From positions 10,106,001-10,170,000 of the forward strand of contig NC_062239.1 of NCBI RefSeq assembly GCF_905475465.1: a stretch of DNA of 64,000 nt, in the 5' to 3' direction. A program made the translations under genes and the position numbers. A model generated the notes under the pieces. The model was given only the letters and a program-made list of their open reading frames with translations, did no database searches and was not told the origin of the DNA. This DNA comes from Pieris napi (lineage: Eukaryota; Arthropoda; Insecta; Lepidoptera; Pieridae). This document shows, in pieces, positions 34,990-46,672 of the stretch (position 1 is its first letter; the number at the start of each line of letters is the position of its first letter).

Positions 34990-36590
34990 ACTTTGTTTCG
35001 TCAGTCTATCATACTTATATTATTCTTAATATACCAACTGTTTAGATTATTCCGTGACGTAGGCTTGAATCAATTAGGCACACAGTTAGTAATAAAAGAT
35101 TTGCGATTTGCTAAATAAATTTTCATAGTGATAAAAGATTTACGTTCGCGTAAATGTTTTCGTTATCAATAACGTAAATGGTTTTATGTAAAAAATGGTA
35201 ACTAGGGATTTTTAGCGTTGTCTTCTTATGGTATATAAGTATATAATATATATAAGGAATCAGAGAAAAAAAATATGAAGAACACTAATGTTTATATCAC
35301 TTTCGCAAAACTGACTTCCTTAGAAAAGTGATGTTAATATTCCCTGGCATGGAGCATTGTAGTGGGTTACCAAACAAGCAACAAAGTAAAAACAGGGTTA
35401 TTAGTTATTCGACGTTTTCCTGTTAGGAGGTGATAGGGTGATATTTGTGATAATTTTGACGCCCATATGCATTTTTGAGTCATCACGTATTTTTAGTTTT
35501 TTTCAAAATAAGTAAAATACAATATTAAAAATGTATTTAAAAAAAGTATGCATATTAATTTTATAATTCTTCTGATTTATAAAAAAGATTAAACAATGGT
35601 TATTTATCAACAATTATTAGTTCAAAATTAAAAAATAAAATCCACTAAAATACCTTAAAAACAAAACAAAATTTTCTGAAACTTAACTTGTAGATTATTT
35701 TAACAATATAACCGTAACTTATCACTTCCACAATGCACAATAACTAGGAACTTATTTCAAAGAAACTGAAAAAAAATCACAAAGGCACGTATTCGTATTC
35801 GAACTTAAGGTCCTTCTTTAAAATTTCCATTATTTTAATACGTAACAATAATTACATAACAACTATTACGTAGCCAATTTGCCAAGTTCCGTTCTCCCTC
35901 AATTATAAGCCAATCAAGCAAAACCACAGGTAAAAGTTGTATTACTGTCATTAGAGCGGTTCGTGGCAGATTCGCTGTCACTAACAAACGAGGTATCGTT
36001 TGGTTCACCGCTGAATGCTAGCCATCAGTCAACCCGCAGATCACCTTACATTCAGTTAAGAAGATCAATAAGGAACCAAAAATACGTTGAGGAAATTATT
36101 TATTTAGTCAGCAAATAGGAGTTACTTAAAACATAAGTAAATATAAAACAAGTACATAAAAACATAAACATATGAAAAAGGAAGCTACAAAATAGAAAAA
36201 AAATTTAAACATAAAAATAAATTGTATGGAAACCAAAAATAATAGAAAAGTTAATGTAATAGAATCTAGAAGATAGTAAATGGAATGGAAGAGACTTTAC
36301 TCGTATTTTTTACTAAATCCAGTGTTTTAATACGAATCAATTTCATGTGTGTGCAAAATCTATAAGCCATAATGTTTTATTTTTATTTATCTATTCTATA
36401 AGCTACTAACATCAAAGTACATAGACTAAATGATATCTATAGAACATACTATCGTCTCGATACATTACTAATATGATTTTTTAATTACGATTACTCAAGC
36501 AATTCATACTTTTGAACCTCCAGTCAAAGTCCAGTACAAACTGTAAGTACTTGTAATATACATAGTCTGTTCGGTAAAATAACTAACTTA
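34990..36590. other. Gene-free AT-rich sequence
   Basis: No gene or repeat family recognised. Around 35085-35180 a short motif, AAAAGATTTGCG and AAAAGATTTACG, occurs twice. Confidence 0.3.
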
Positions 36591-36594
36591 GTTA

Positions 36595-36640
36595 ACCTTG
36601 AATTACATCCCAACAAGAGTGTCGGGATGTAATTCAAGGT
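36595..36640. repeat. Perfect 17-bp hairpin
   Basis: Arms 36595-36611 (ACCTTGAATTACATCCC) and 36624-36640 are exact reverse complements around a 12-base loop. A partial third repeat, AATTCAAGG, follows at 36642-36650. No element family is recognised. Confidence 0.85.
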
Positions 36641-36927
36641 CAATTCAAGGAATGAACATAGAGATGTTCATTCAGAACATAGAACTTCGCAGAGAACAAC
36701 GCATTATTCGATGTTCAACTATAACTTCACATTCATGTTTTTAATGGGTACACTGTTCTTTAATAGTAATAAGAAACTAGTAACAGAACAACTCAGGTAC
36801 TAAAGACTACCCTACTCTAATATTTATTTCAGTCACGTGATAAGTCACTTTGGCAGTTTACTTCGTAAAAATACATTTCTTCACAGATTTTTAGAATGCA
36901 TCGTGTTTTATGCTAGCTTATAAATAA

Positions 36928-37518
36928 CTAGTAGACTCGGCCAAGCGTTGCTGTGGCTAAGATTTTTGTTATATTACATAGTAGTAAACTATTCCAGAGA
37001 AACGGCAGGAGAACACCTATCCACTATGCTTTTTTGGTGGTTATACCATTAAATTGTAGCTTATGTGAAACGTTGGTAATTATGATAAGGATCAATACCT
37101 AGGTACGAATAAAGAGCATTTTCTAGCGGTGTTATTTTAATAAAAAAAAACTTAATAAAAGAACGCCTATTGTGACGTAACTATAAAAGATAGAGACATG
37201 CTGTCGCGACATTTTTTATACATAGTGATGTGTCCTGAAAAATTTTAATACATCATTTTGTTCTATCATTAATAGTTTTCGCAGCGCACACGATTGAAGG
37301 AAGTTTTTTGTTTATTTTTTTACACCTTGGGTTAGATTATTCAACTTTTAGTAAGCATCCCTAATTTTTTTGAAAATGAAACATAGCCTATGTCACTCGG
37401 GAATAGTGTAGCTTGCCAACGGTGAAGAATTTTTGAAATCGGACCAGTAGTATAAGAGCCTATTCATTTCAAACAAACAAAAAAATCAAACATTTCCTCT
37501 TTATAATATTAGTATAGA
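36928..37518 (-). mobile_element. Non-autonomous Helitron (family A)
   Basis: On the minus strand it starts A|TCTATACTAATATTATAAAG (37518) and ends GGCCGAGTCTACTAG|T (36928). It aligns over its whole length with 44861-45410, including TTCACCGTTGGCAAGCTACA and CGCGCACGATTG-like blocks. It also matches 54624-55002 at the 3' side. Confidence 0.9.
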
Positions 37519-37519
37519 T

Positions 37520-38755
37520 ATCAGCTGTCATTTTTCAAATGTCAGCAGTCATCTGTTAAATTTAGGTGAAATGGCTAAGAAAAGTCATATCTAAATTTCT
37601 AAGTTCCACGTCAAAAGCATCCTTAAACCCTTGCGAACAATCCCTCACTTAAATAGACTGCTTATATTTTTTGTTTGTTTTATTGCCTCATTGCTCACCT
37701 TGTTGACTGCTATATCTTTTTTCATGTGATATATATTATACTCAAATATATGAGACCATTTACCGGTGATATATTGTAGGGTTTGGCTTATGCTTTTAAG
37801 ATGTAAGAACCTGTATTTATTTTGACTACGCCAAACTGCTGGGTTGCCTTACTTTTTTTCCTCCTTATTGAATTTTACACTTAAATAATCAAAGATGTTT
37901 GTCTTAATTGCTTTGGAATAACGATCAAGACTATCATGCATTTGACGCTCACAGATTAAGAGAGAAGTAAAGAGATATCAAACCTATTTTACGATAAAAA
38001 ATATAAAAGAAAATGGCAAACATTTTCTTGAACACTTGTTTTTGTAATCCCTTCCCCTTAGTTTATCACAACCAGCCGTGACAAATGCTCTACTTATTAC
38101 AATGTTATACCCGGATTATATTTACGATGTAGCAAATAATGTTATCATGTATGTTAGGGAAGTATTTTCATAATATTTCGTCCCTTGATCGTTATCTACG
38201 GAACATAATGTCTATATGATGGAGACATAGTTACGACACAAGTTTGATAACGAATAATAAAGAATAGTTCTAAGGAAGTGAATAAAAGCTTGCTAAGAAT
38301 AAAAGCCATGCCAAAACCTTTTCTATCAATTGGTACAAATTGGTAGTCGATTGTTGAATTAAGACTTTAAAATAAAAAAATGTTTTGACATATTTTTAAT
38401 CTGTTACGAACGTCTACTAACATGATATATATAATCTGTGAACGATATTTGCATCAATGCCTATTAAGGCCTATATCAAATAAAACATAAACAATCTTTT
38501 GCATTTGACATTTTCCTTGTCAACAACATCGATGTCAGCCTTAATGATGTCTACATCGAGCGTTTTGGGGGATAAACGTTTCTATTGAATTTGACAAAAT
38601 AACGAAAATCAAAAACGTTTGACAAAATCTTATATATACCTTAAAAATATACTGATATATTTGAGAATAAGCTTTCACTATTCGTTAAAGAATTAAAATA
38701 AGTCACTGCCTTTACTCTTTGTTGACAATACTCCTACGTCATTATAGACATCACA
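37520..38755. other. Gene-free sequence
   Basis: No gene or repeat family recognised. Confidence 0.3.
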
Positions 38756-38757
38756 CA

Positions 38758-39154
38758 TCTAGAAATAAAATATAAAAATTCTCATGTCACGTGTTCGTTC
38801 CCATACTCCTCCGAAACGGCTCGACCATTCTTAATATATGATAATTTTTTATGCATATTCAGTAATTCTGAGAATCGGACAGCATGTTAAGGGTCCATCC
38901 CTAAATTATTATTTTTTTATGATATTACATACAAAAATACACACTACTTTTTTTATTTGCTAATTAAAATCTTATGACTTCATCTCTGAGGTTTCTATAG
39001 ATAAAAGTTCACAGAAAAACCTAAAAAGTTTTCATTCCAGAAAACCGAACAGTCTCTGGAGTAGTATAGCAAAATGTTCCATGTTGGTATGTACTAAAAA
39101 GATAGGCTAAGTAAAATCACATTAAGAAGAAACGAAGTTCGCGGGGGCAGCTAG
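38758..39154 (+). mobile_element. Non-autonomous Helitron
   Basis: Starts A|TCTAGAAATAAAATATAAAA, then GTTCGTTCCCATACTCCTCC shared with 5316-5632, and ends AGTTCGCGGGGGCAGCTAG|T. The interior differs from that copy, so the two share a 5' end only. Confidence 0.8.
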
Positions 39155-39940
39155 TACATATATATTATTTTAACAAATATCGCGTAACAAACAATCTATT
39201 AATTTTAAGCCTTAGAGGCTTAGAGCATTGATATTATCTCGTCCATTTAAAGCTAAGAAGCTGTATGCACGATGTTTCGAGAACACAGACTTAAGTCGCT
39301 GCAGGAAAACAGCCTTCGCCAACATCTGTAATCCGATTGTGTATATTGTTTAGGTGCAAGTGTTGTTTCAGGGCTGAACTTGTAAAATAAAGATTACTTT
39401 TAGTCTTGGTCTATTGCATTTAACTCTCACAACCCATACAACGCAAGTTTTTCACCGTCGAGGTTTAAATGTTATTATGAAATTATTCTGTAGGCGCATG
39501 AGGGTTACATTTTTACGAAACGTCACGAAGATGTGCAACGTTTTTACCGATTTTTTTATCTTTAATAAAGATGTGCTAGTATAAAAATTTTCATTAATAA
39601 TGCAATTACTCATACTTGAACAGCGATGTAAGTAACTAAATGACCATTTTTTGTTGGTTTTTATAAGAGCGCAGAACCAAGACCTTTTCTGCTAAGGACC
39701 GATTGGCTATTTTAGAAAATAAGAACATAAGTTAGTAGTTATGATAATAATGAATTTGTTACATTATTTGGTTAATTGATACCATATTTATGTTGGTATA
39801 TGTACATAACAACAAATACATAATTTTAGATCTGGTTTTTAATTAGCCTTAGTCTTAATTATAATTCATTAATATAGAAAGAGTAGCAAAATTAATGTAT
39901 CACGTAACATCAGGTGAGCCATTTATTAAATAATTTTAAA
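39155..39940. other. Gene-free sequence
   Basis: No gene recognised. Confidence 0.3.
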
Positions 39941-39945
39941 AATAA

Positions 39946-39997
39946 ATATGAATTAATTATATTTTGATTAATAAATTAAAATATAATTAATTCATAT
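39946..39997. repeat. Perfect 20-bp AT-rich palindrome
   Basis: Arms 39946-39965 (ATATGAATTAATTATATTTT) and 39978-39997 are exact reverse complements around 12 bases. Confidence 0.85.
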
Positions 39998-39999
39998 AG

Positions 40000-40420
40000 G
40001 TAACGATTTACTTTAAAACAACTGAACAGCATCATTTAATTCGTTTTGCCTTCTCCGTCACTCTTATACAGGACGAAGTTTTCTGTGTGTAAGGCACTTC
40101 ATCACATCTTTAAGAATGAATTATATTTCATCAATGAAATAAACGTTTAGCCTCTTTCAGCAATAGACATGAAATAGGAAAACGTTTTCATTAATGTAAC
40201 AATACGCAAACACGTGAACCACGGTAAAATATTGAAAAGTTTTTGAAAGGCAAAAGCCGTTCCTTTTTTATTTCAACCATGTATCGTTCTGATAATCTAG
40301 CTTAGAATAATCCAATCCATAAATGTTTGTATTTTCTGTGCAGCTTTTGTACAGTTTACAAAAATCGTATAGTTTTATTTTATTAATCTGACTAGATATT
40401 GTTAAACTTATACAAAACAA
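40000..40420. other. Gene-free sequence
   Basis: No gene recognised. Confidence 0.3.
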
Positions 40421-40423
40421 AAT

Positions 40424-40620
40424 GTTAGGTCTGGGCCTCATTTATGTATCTGTTTCATGATAATTTGTCAATCTAATAGGCAAGTAGGTGGTTAGCCTGC
40501 TGTGCCTGAAACACGCCATCGACTTTGTAGGTTTAAGACATGTCGGTTTCCTCACGATGTTTTCCTTCATCGTTCGAGCGAATGTTAAATGCGCACATAG
40601 AAAGAAAGTTCATTGATGAA
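40424..40620 (-). mobile_element. SINE, minus orientation, 5'-truncated
   Basis: It contains TTAGGTCTGGGCCTCA, ATCTAATAGGCAAGTAGGTG, GGTTTCCTCACGATGTTTTC and ATGCGCACATAGAAAGAAAG. The tRNA-like head is missing beyond 40620. Confidence 0.8.
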
Positions 40621-40624
40621 TACA

Positions 40625-41285
40625 AGTTATAATGTACTCACACAGTACACAAGTGCTCATATTTGAAGTAATTAGTGACAGAATTTTATGTTTCGTAATT
40701 AGTGTATTTCATCGCGTATTTGCGTCGTTTTACCATTAAATTCTTGGTTCATTTATTTCAAAATAAACCCTTAAACTACGGCGTTTTCTATCCGTTCCCT
40801 GAGCTCGTAACATTTTCAAGATTCTTTAATTATAGTTTTTAAGCCGAAGTTTAAGCACGCTCCGGGTATCAGACTCTAAAAGAAAACAATATTTAGCGTT
40901 GCCTGTAATTTGCGGCAGATTTAAGTATGTAGATAATTTGCATGAAAATGACACCCTCAAGAAGTGTTCGTTACCTCCCGCCTGTCGCCTCCCGTCGATC
41001 TGTCTCAGGCTAAGTAACTTACTTATATAAATTGTACAGTCAAGTGAGAAAGTCGGTATAAAAATTACTTGTAGTGTTTTTTAATTTAATTTAAATATAG
41101 CGTAATCTGCATAATGTATCAAAACTGATTTCATAGACATTTGACATAAATAGTTAAATTACTTTTCAATTAACTGTTTTTTAACTTAATTAACATTACA
41201 TAATGACTTTAAATTTATAATGAAATGTAGATGTAGGTTACGTAATCATCAAAATCGCTGAAGCAAGAGTTAAAAAATTTAGAGT
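40625..41285. other. Gene-free sequence
   Basis: No gene recognised. A patch near 40960-41015 is less AT-rich. Confidence 0.3.
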
Positions 41286-41294
41286 AGTGCAATT

Positions 41295-41395
41295 TTTATA
41301 GGATAAAGGGCAAACGAGCCTACGGGACGTCCATAATAGTCAGTCAACACAGTCCATGGATACCCATTTTAGAAGGTGCGTTGCTGGCCTTTGAG
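41295..41395 (-). mobile_element. LINE 3'-end fragment
   Basis: AAAGGGCAAACGAGCCTACG, GGACGTCCATAATAGTCAGT and TGCGTTGCTGGCCTTTGAGG are the reverse of the variant at 4037-4112. Confidence 0.6.
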
Positions 41396-41399
41396 GAGT

Positions 41400-41820
41400 A
41401 TGTTTAATGTAAAATTTGTAACAAATTTCGAAAAGATTAAAATAAATATAACCTTTAACAAACATAAACACGATGTTGCATGTTATGTCTCTAAGAAACA
41501 TCGAATTATAGAATAAATTATCTTAAAAATAGTAATATAGTGGAAAACACCTGTCTACGCGAGTGTACAGTAACTCAGGTTCAGTTAAATGGGTCGAAGC
41601 TATTTCACAGACACACGGGTAAGCTCACTAAATACTATAATAAGACGAGTAGTATAGAGTGAATGCTAAATTCACTCGAGTATGTATTTATTAATAATTA
41701 TAGTTACTTGATTACTGGGCTAGAAATAAATTAGTGGGCCTTTGTCTGTGGTATATATAACCCATAGGTTTATAGGCAAGTCAGTCAGCCTGTGCCTTCC
41801 AGCTGAAAATTTACTTTTCG
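41400..41820. other. Gene-free sequence
   Basis: No gene recognised. Confidence 0.3.
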
Positions 41821-41829
41821 TTACTTTTT

Positions 41830-41895
41830 ATTTCAGATACTTTTTATACAAGACCTAAAGAGGTTGCAGCATCACTGATTTCTTTATTATTAATT
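41830..41895 (+). repeat. SINE 3'-end fragment, duplicate 1
   Basis: CAGATACTTTTTATACAAGA, then CCTAAAGAGGTTGCAGCATC and ACTGATTTCTTTATTATTAA. The second part is the SINE 3' end; the first part is not in the other SINE copies but recurs at 42529. Confidence 0.7.
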
Positions 41896-41899
41896 GCGA

Positions 41900-42525
41900 A
41901 AGTGTAAAAACACATCGCGCGTACTGTTCCAGGCTCTGATTTTCAGAGAGGACTTTGCTCAATAAAACCACCTTGGGCACAACAATACCATCTCTGAGGA
42001 ACTCGGGTTGCTTTCGCATTCTACCAGAACTTATGCTCTTTCACTATAAGATTGAAGAGTTACAACTTATTCTTGAAAACAACATTATTTTATTTACATA
42101 ACAAATATTTGCGGGTAAATTTAGATTTAATTATTACCTTAGTGTATCTACGAAACCTAGGTCCCGCTAGAATCTATTAGAGACGAAACTCAAGTCTATT
42201 ACTCCTATATGTTCAAAGGCAATATTGTAAAATCAATACATTTATACGGAATTCAGACTTAGCACTTAATTTTACCATAAATCTAGACGGAACGTACAGT
42301 CTATTACATTATTTAGAGTTTTCTTTATTTAGAGTATTGGAGAGAATCTCCTTTAGAGTTCGTGTAACTTTATTTATCCTTGCAGTAGTTAGCTAGAAGC
42401 TCGAAAGCGATAAGACTGTCCGTTTCAATAATATAATAACTATTTAATAGTTATTATAGTAGTGAAAATAAATTTAAAATGAGCTCGTACTTTTATTTTA
42501 TTTATTTATGTGCTTATCGGTACTC
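41900..42525. other. Gene-free sequence with LINE tail scrap
   Basis: 42392-42420 (GAAGCTCGAAAGCGATAAGA) matches the 8990-9105 LINE tail. Nothing else is recognised. Confidence 0.35.
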
Positions 42526-42528
42526 CTA

Positions 42529-42605
42529 CAGATACTTTTTATACAAGAAAGAGATTATACCTTAAGAGGTTGCAGCGCCACTGATTTCTTTATTATTAAT
42601 TTATT
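42529..42605 (+). repeat. SINE 3'-end fragment, duplicate 2
   Basis: CAGATACTTTTTATACAAGA, then an extra AAGAGATTAT and GAGGTTGCAGCGCCACTGAT, TTCTTTATTATTAAT. It shares both flanks of the fused SINE fragment at 41830-41895. Confidence 0.7.
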
Positions 42606-42609
42606 GTTG

Positions 42610-43180
42610 ATATAACAAAGCCATCATATCTAATAAAGGATACCAGAGTTTTTTATATATTACTTACTGGTAATTTGTGTTATAATCTGAAAGTACACGA
42701 TACATGACTGTGTTACGTAAATAGTTTTTATTCACAACTTTAACAACCAATCAAGAGGAACTTAATTATAAGTTTTGATACTTCAAACGATCTAAACACT
42801 TGCCTGCCTCAACCTGAACCTGAATGTTATAATTAAGTAATTTCGCAACGAGGCTTTTTATTAAAAAGTCCTTAACCTAATGATTCATAATAATTTAACA
42901 TAACTCCCTTTATTAGCCCCAAAAAACCATTTGACGTCCTTTATTACCCCTTTTAAGTGTTTCATTTAAACTTAAGTTGGATCGTTTGGCGTTATATACG
43001 AGCTCAGTGTTTGTTAAGTGACAGTTTTTATGGCAAAAAGCAAATTGCTGTCTATAATATAAGATTACTACCATATAAAGTCCCTGGGGAACATTTGCGC
43101 ATCAGTTTCATAATAATCTTGAGACAAATTTCACTTGTACTTACCGGATTTTTCCAACGTTTATGTGGAAATTAGAAATT
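42610..43180. other. Gene-free sequence
   Basis: A 72-codon + frame at 42957 has no signal or domain that I recognise. Confidence 0.3.
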
Positions 43181-43181
43181 T

Positions 43182-43400
43182 AATAAATCCTCTCCCCGTA
43201 TAAAAATAGATAACTTGCCGCAGTCTGACAGTTTACGAATTATGGAGGGAATAAAAAATTATTGGATTTGCGTTCCCTAATTGCCATTATTTCCCACAAA
43301 ATCTGATAAAAGCCATGAGGCTGATTGCAGATGGATTAAAAATTAAAAAGAAAAAAAAATTGCCATGAAAATAAATCCTCTCCCCGTATAAAAATAGATA
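43182..43400. repeat. Exact 31-bp direct repeat flanking about 157 bp
   Basis: AATAAATCCTCTCCCCGTAT and the next 11 bases occur at 43182-43212 and again, without change, at 43370-43400. The spacer has no ORF. The units are far too long for a transposon target duplication. Some form of recent local duplication seems likely. Confidence 0.85.
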
Positions 43401-43838
43401 TTTTCCTTCACCGATTCAATTAATATTAATTGCGTATTGAAAAATCTATTGATAAACAACCACGCTTTGAACGGACGACGTTCTTTAAACAAAGACAACA
43501 ATGGGGTGAAACTTAACCGCCAGGTAACTACCTAAAGTGTTGATAAACTATCTTTAAAAAAACAAAATTGAAAACCTCGGGTTCTTTGAAGTCGGATAAT
43601 TATAAAACAGTTTTTCATAAATAAAATACACTTGTTAAACTTGTGATTATTTATTGGTATTTTGTATTGACGTAGGTATTTATTATATTCTATACTAGCG
43701 GACCAGTCCTATACATTAAATTAACTACAAAATTTTCAAATCAATAAAAAAACATTTGTAAATCTAAACCATTCTGGAATCTATAGACAAAAAAAGCCGT
43801 TTTTAAGAGGAGTTGAATTAAACAGCACACTCTCAGAA

Positions 43839-44035
43839 TCTTTATATATATACTTCTACTGTACGTGTGTATGTGACTGAACTCCTCTTAAACGGCTGGA
43901 CCAATTGGAATGAATTTTTTGTTTGCGTTTGTATGGCGCCCTGGATGTTTTAGATTCACATAACTAGCCCGGCACATGGCGCTGCAGTCAGTACCTACAT
44001 TATTTATAGGTAGATTTTCCACACCGTCATAATTA
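43839..44035 (+). mobile_element. Helitron 5' fragment
   Basis: A|TCTTTATATATATACTTCTA, then ACTCCTCTTAAACGGCTGGA and CCAATTGGAATGAATTTT, is a Helitron 5' end. No CTAG terminus is evident before the SINE that starts at 44043. Confidence 0.6.
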
Positions 44036-44042
44036 AATGTGA

Positions 44043-44340
44043 GCAGTGTTGGCCTAGTGGCTGCAGCGTGCGACTCACATACCTGAGGTCGTAGGTAATA
44101 GGTTCGATCCCCGGCTGTGCACCAATAAAATCTTTTTATGTGCGCATTTAACATTTGCTCGAACGGTGAAGGAAAACATCGTGAGGAAACCGACATGTCT
44201 TAGGCCCAAAAAGTCGACGGCGTGTGTCAGACAATGGAGACTGATCACCTACTTGCCTATTAGATTTAAAAATGATCATGAAACAGATTCAGAAATCTGA
44301 GGCCAAGGCCTAAAGAGGTTGTAGCGCCACTGATTTATTT
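44043..44340 (+). mobile_element. SINE (tRNA-headed), best-preserved copy
   Basis: Full order: GTGTTGGCCTAGTGGCTGCA, GGTTCGATCCCCGGCTGTGC, GTGCGCATTTAACATTTGCT, CGAACGGTGAAGGAAAACAT, AAAAAGTCGACGGCGTGTGT, TGATCATGAAACAGATTCAG, GAGGTTGTAGCGCCACTGAT, then ATTTATTTAT. An 8-bp insertion (GTAATAGG) sits before the B box. Confidence 0.88.
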
Positions 44341-44860
44341 ATTTATACATAGTTAAATGTAGAAAGCCAGTTTGCAATTACAATTGTTATACTGTAACTG
44401 CTTAGCGTTTTAATATTATGTCCGCAGTTATAAAAACTATACATTTCATTTTTAATTAATTTATAAATAAGCGATAACACGTAGTATATCGTAAGATGCA
44501 CCTGAGGTACACCTGAATTTCTATAGTGTCATATAAATACGAGTCTCTATAGTGTCATAAAATAAATTAGGTACAAGTACTGATGTTAATGCATGCGGGT
44601 AAGTGCAATATAATTCCTGTAATGACGACATAAATACACCTCGTACGCGCTGTAAAACCCTAAAGCGAGTGTTTTATTGCCGTCTTAGTACAATCTTAGG
44701 GTATCCTTGCTTAAATTGTGTAATAAATGGTCGTATTGATGCAGTTAACAAAAGCAGGAATTTATTTTGTACCTGTATTTAAAGCTTACGAAATAGAAAA
44801 GCAAGCTTCTTTTCTATTTCGTCTAGTCTCTTTTCTATGTCTTAATCTATATATATACTA

Positions 44861-45410
44861 TCTATACTAATATTATAAAGAGGAAAGATTTGATTTTTTG
44901 TTTGTTTGAAATTAATAGGCTCCGAAACTACTGGACCGATTTCAAAAATTCTTTCACCGTTGGCAAGCTACACTATTCCCGAGTGACATAGGCTATGTTT
45001 CATTTTCATTAGGAATGCTTACTAAAACTTGAATAATCTAACCCAAGGTGTAAAAATATAAACAAAAAACTTCCTTCAATCGCGTGCGCTGCGAAAACTA
45101 TTAATGATAGAACAAAATGATGTATTTCAATTTTTCAGGACACATCACTATCTATAAAATCACTCTCAATATCGCGACAGCATGTCTCTATCTTTTATAG
45201 TTACGTCACAATAAGCGTCCTTTTATTAATTTTTTTTTATTAAAATACCACCGCTAGAAAAGGCTCTTTATTCGTACCTAGGTATCCTTATCAAAATAAA
45301 TGCCAAAAAAGCATGGTGGATTGGTGTTCTCCTGCCGTTTCTCTTGAATAGTTTACTATGTCATACTAACAAAAATCTTAGCCACAGCAACGCTTGGCCG
45401 TCTCTACTAG
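44861..45410 (+). mobile_element. Non-autonomous Helitron (family A)
   Basis: Starts A|TCTATACTAATATTATAAAG and ends GGCCGTCTCTACTAG|T, with the A and T flanks expected for Helitrons. It is collinear with the minus-strand copy at 36928-37518. It ends about 230 bp upstream of the promoter proposed for the secreted-protein gene. Confidence 0.9.
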
Positions 45411-45642
45411 TCTTTACTATAATCGTAAATGAAGAGTTATAATTGTTAATTTAAATGATTAATGCAATATCTTCCAGTCAACTATTCATGCTTAGTCGAC
45501 TTTTTCTTTAGAATATATGCGATACCGTGTTTGAAAGAAACCTGTGACAATTAAGCTAAGGGTGTATAACTGCTAAATACTTATTAAGATTATATTACTT
45601 TAATTGGACAGTTGACCAAGAATTTTAACGCGATCTGAGTAG

Positions 45643-45652
45643 TATATATAAG
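45643..45652 (+). promoter_or_regulatory. Candidate TATA box of the secreted-protein gene
   Basis: TATATATAAG lies about 385 bp before the ATG. If used, transcription would begin near 45675, and a 5' UTR intron would be spliced to the acceptor TTTTATAG at 46021-46028, nine bases before the ATG. The acceptor has a weak pyrimidine tract, so this is inference. Confidence 0.35.
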
Positions 45653-46036
45653 CAATATACAAAGCGAAAACAATATTAAATTCTATACTTGGATTATTTT
45701 TGCATCATTAATACATCTTATATAATTGCGATTGTATTATTGTCAGAAGAAATCCAACAATTCCCGCTAAAAGCTTGCAAATATTGACACATCAGATTTG
45801 TTAGTGTGGCAAGACATTTAGTATTTTTGTGTGTTTATATTATACATATAAATCAAGGAATATTTAACATAATAACTATTACTATAACTTAATGAAAACA
45901 CTGAACACTCGACAAATATTTTTTTTCGTTATTACTATTGAAATCGAAAAGAAAAGTCAAACCATTTATTTAACAGAAAATAAAATTTCATCGCTCAATT
46001 AAACATATTGATGGAAAATATTTTATAGGTTTCAAA

Positions 46037-46672
46037 ATGTTAAAACTTCTAGAAGTCAGTGCATTGCTTATTTCAATTAAATTCGTTGCATGTTTAACAT
46101 ACTTTAAAATCGACAATATAGAAGATTTAAAACAATTCCCTAAAATATTGGAAACTATACAAAACCATGATTTAACCGAACACATTAAATTAACACCCAA
46201 TAACAAACATGTAAGTGAAGGGAACTTTATAAATAAGATATTGGTGAAGCGAAAAATACCCCACGGCCTAGATGCGGGAACCTATGAATTTGATGATAAA
46301 TTTAATACTATTTATAAACCGCTCATAAGACTCCACAAGAAGATAAATATTGGTAAAAAATTTGATAATGCACTTCAACAATTCGAAGATAAATACGATG
46401 TAAGTAATGATAAAGCCGAGACCAGAGAAACTAATGACGTATGGAACGAACGTGCATACATAGATAAAAAATGGAATACAAAAGCATATGATTATTTAGT
46501 CTTTGTAACTAAACGAAATAATAGAAAAAAAAAATTAAATACTTTACGCGCGTATGAGAAGTCCGGCGAAGCTAATGATCCTTTGGCCCCAGGACCGAAA
46601 ATTCCAATGGATTTACACGATGGTAAAGGGAATAATTGGATGCCCCATTATCCACCTTGGAATTATTGGACG
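46037..46672 (+). CDS. Secreted protein, coding exon 1
   Basis: Carries residues 1-212 and ends in phase 0 at ACG|GTTAGT. The ATG chosen is the one that gives the signal peptide; no other upstream in-frame start is needed. Confidence 0.8.
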
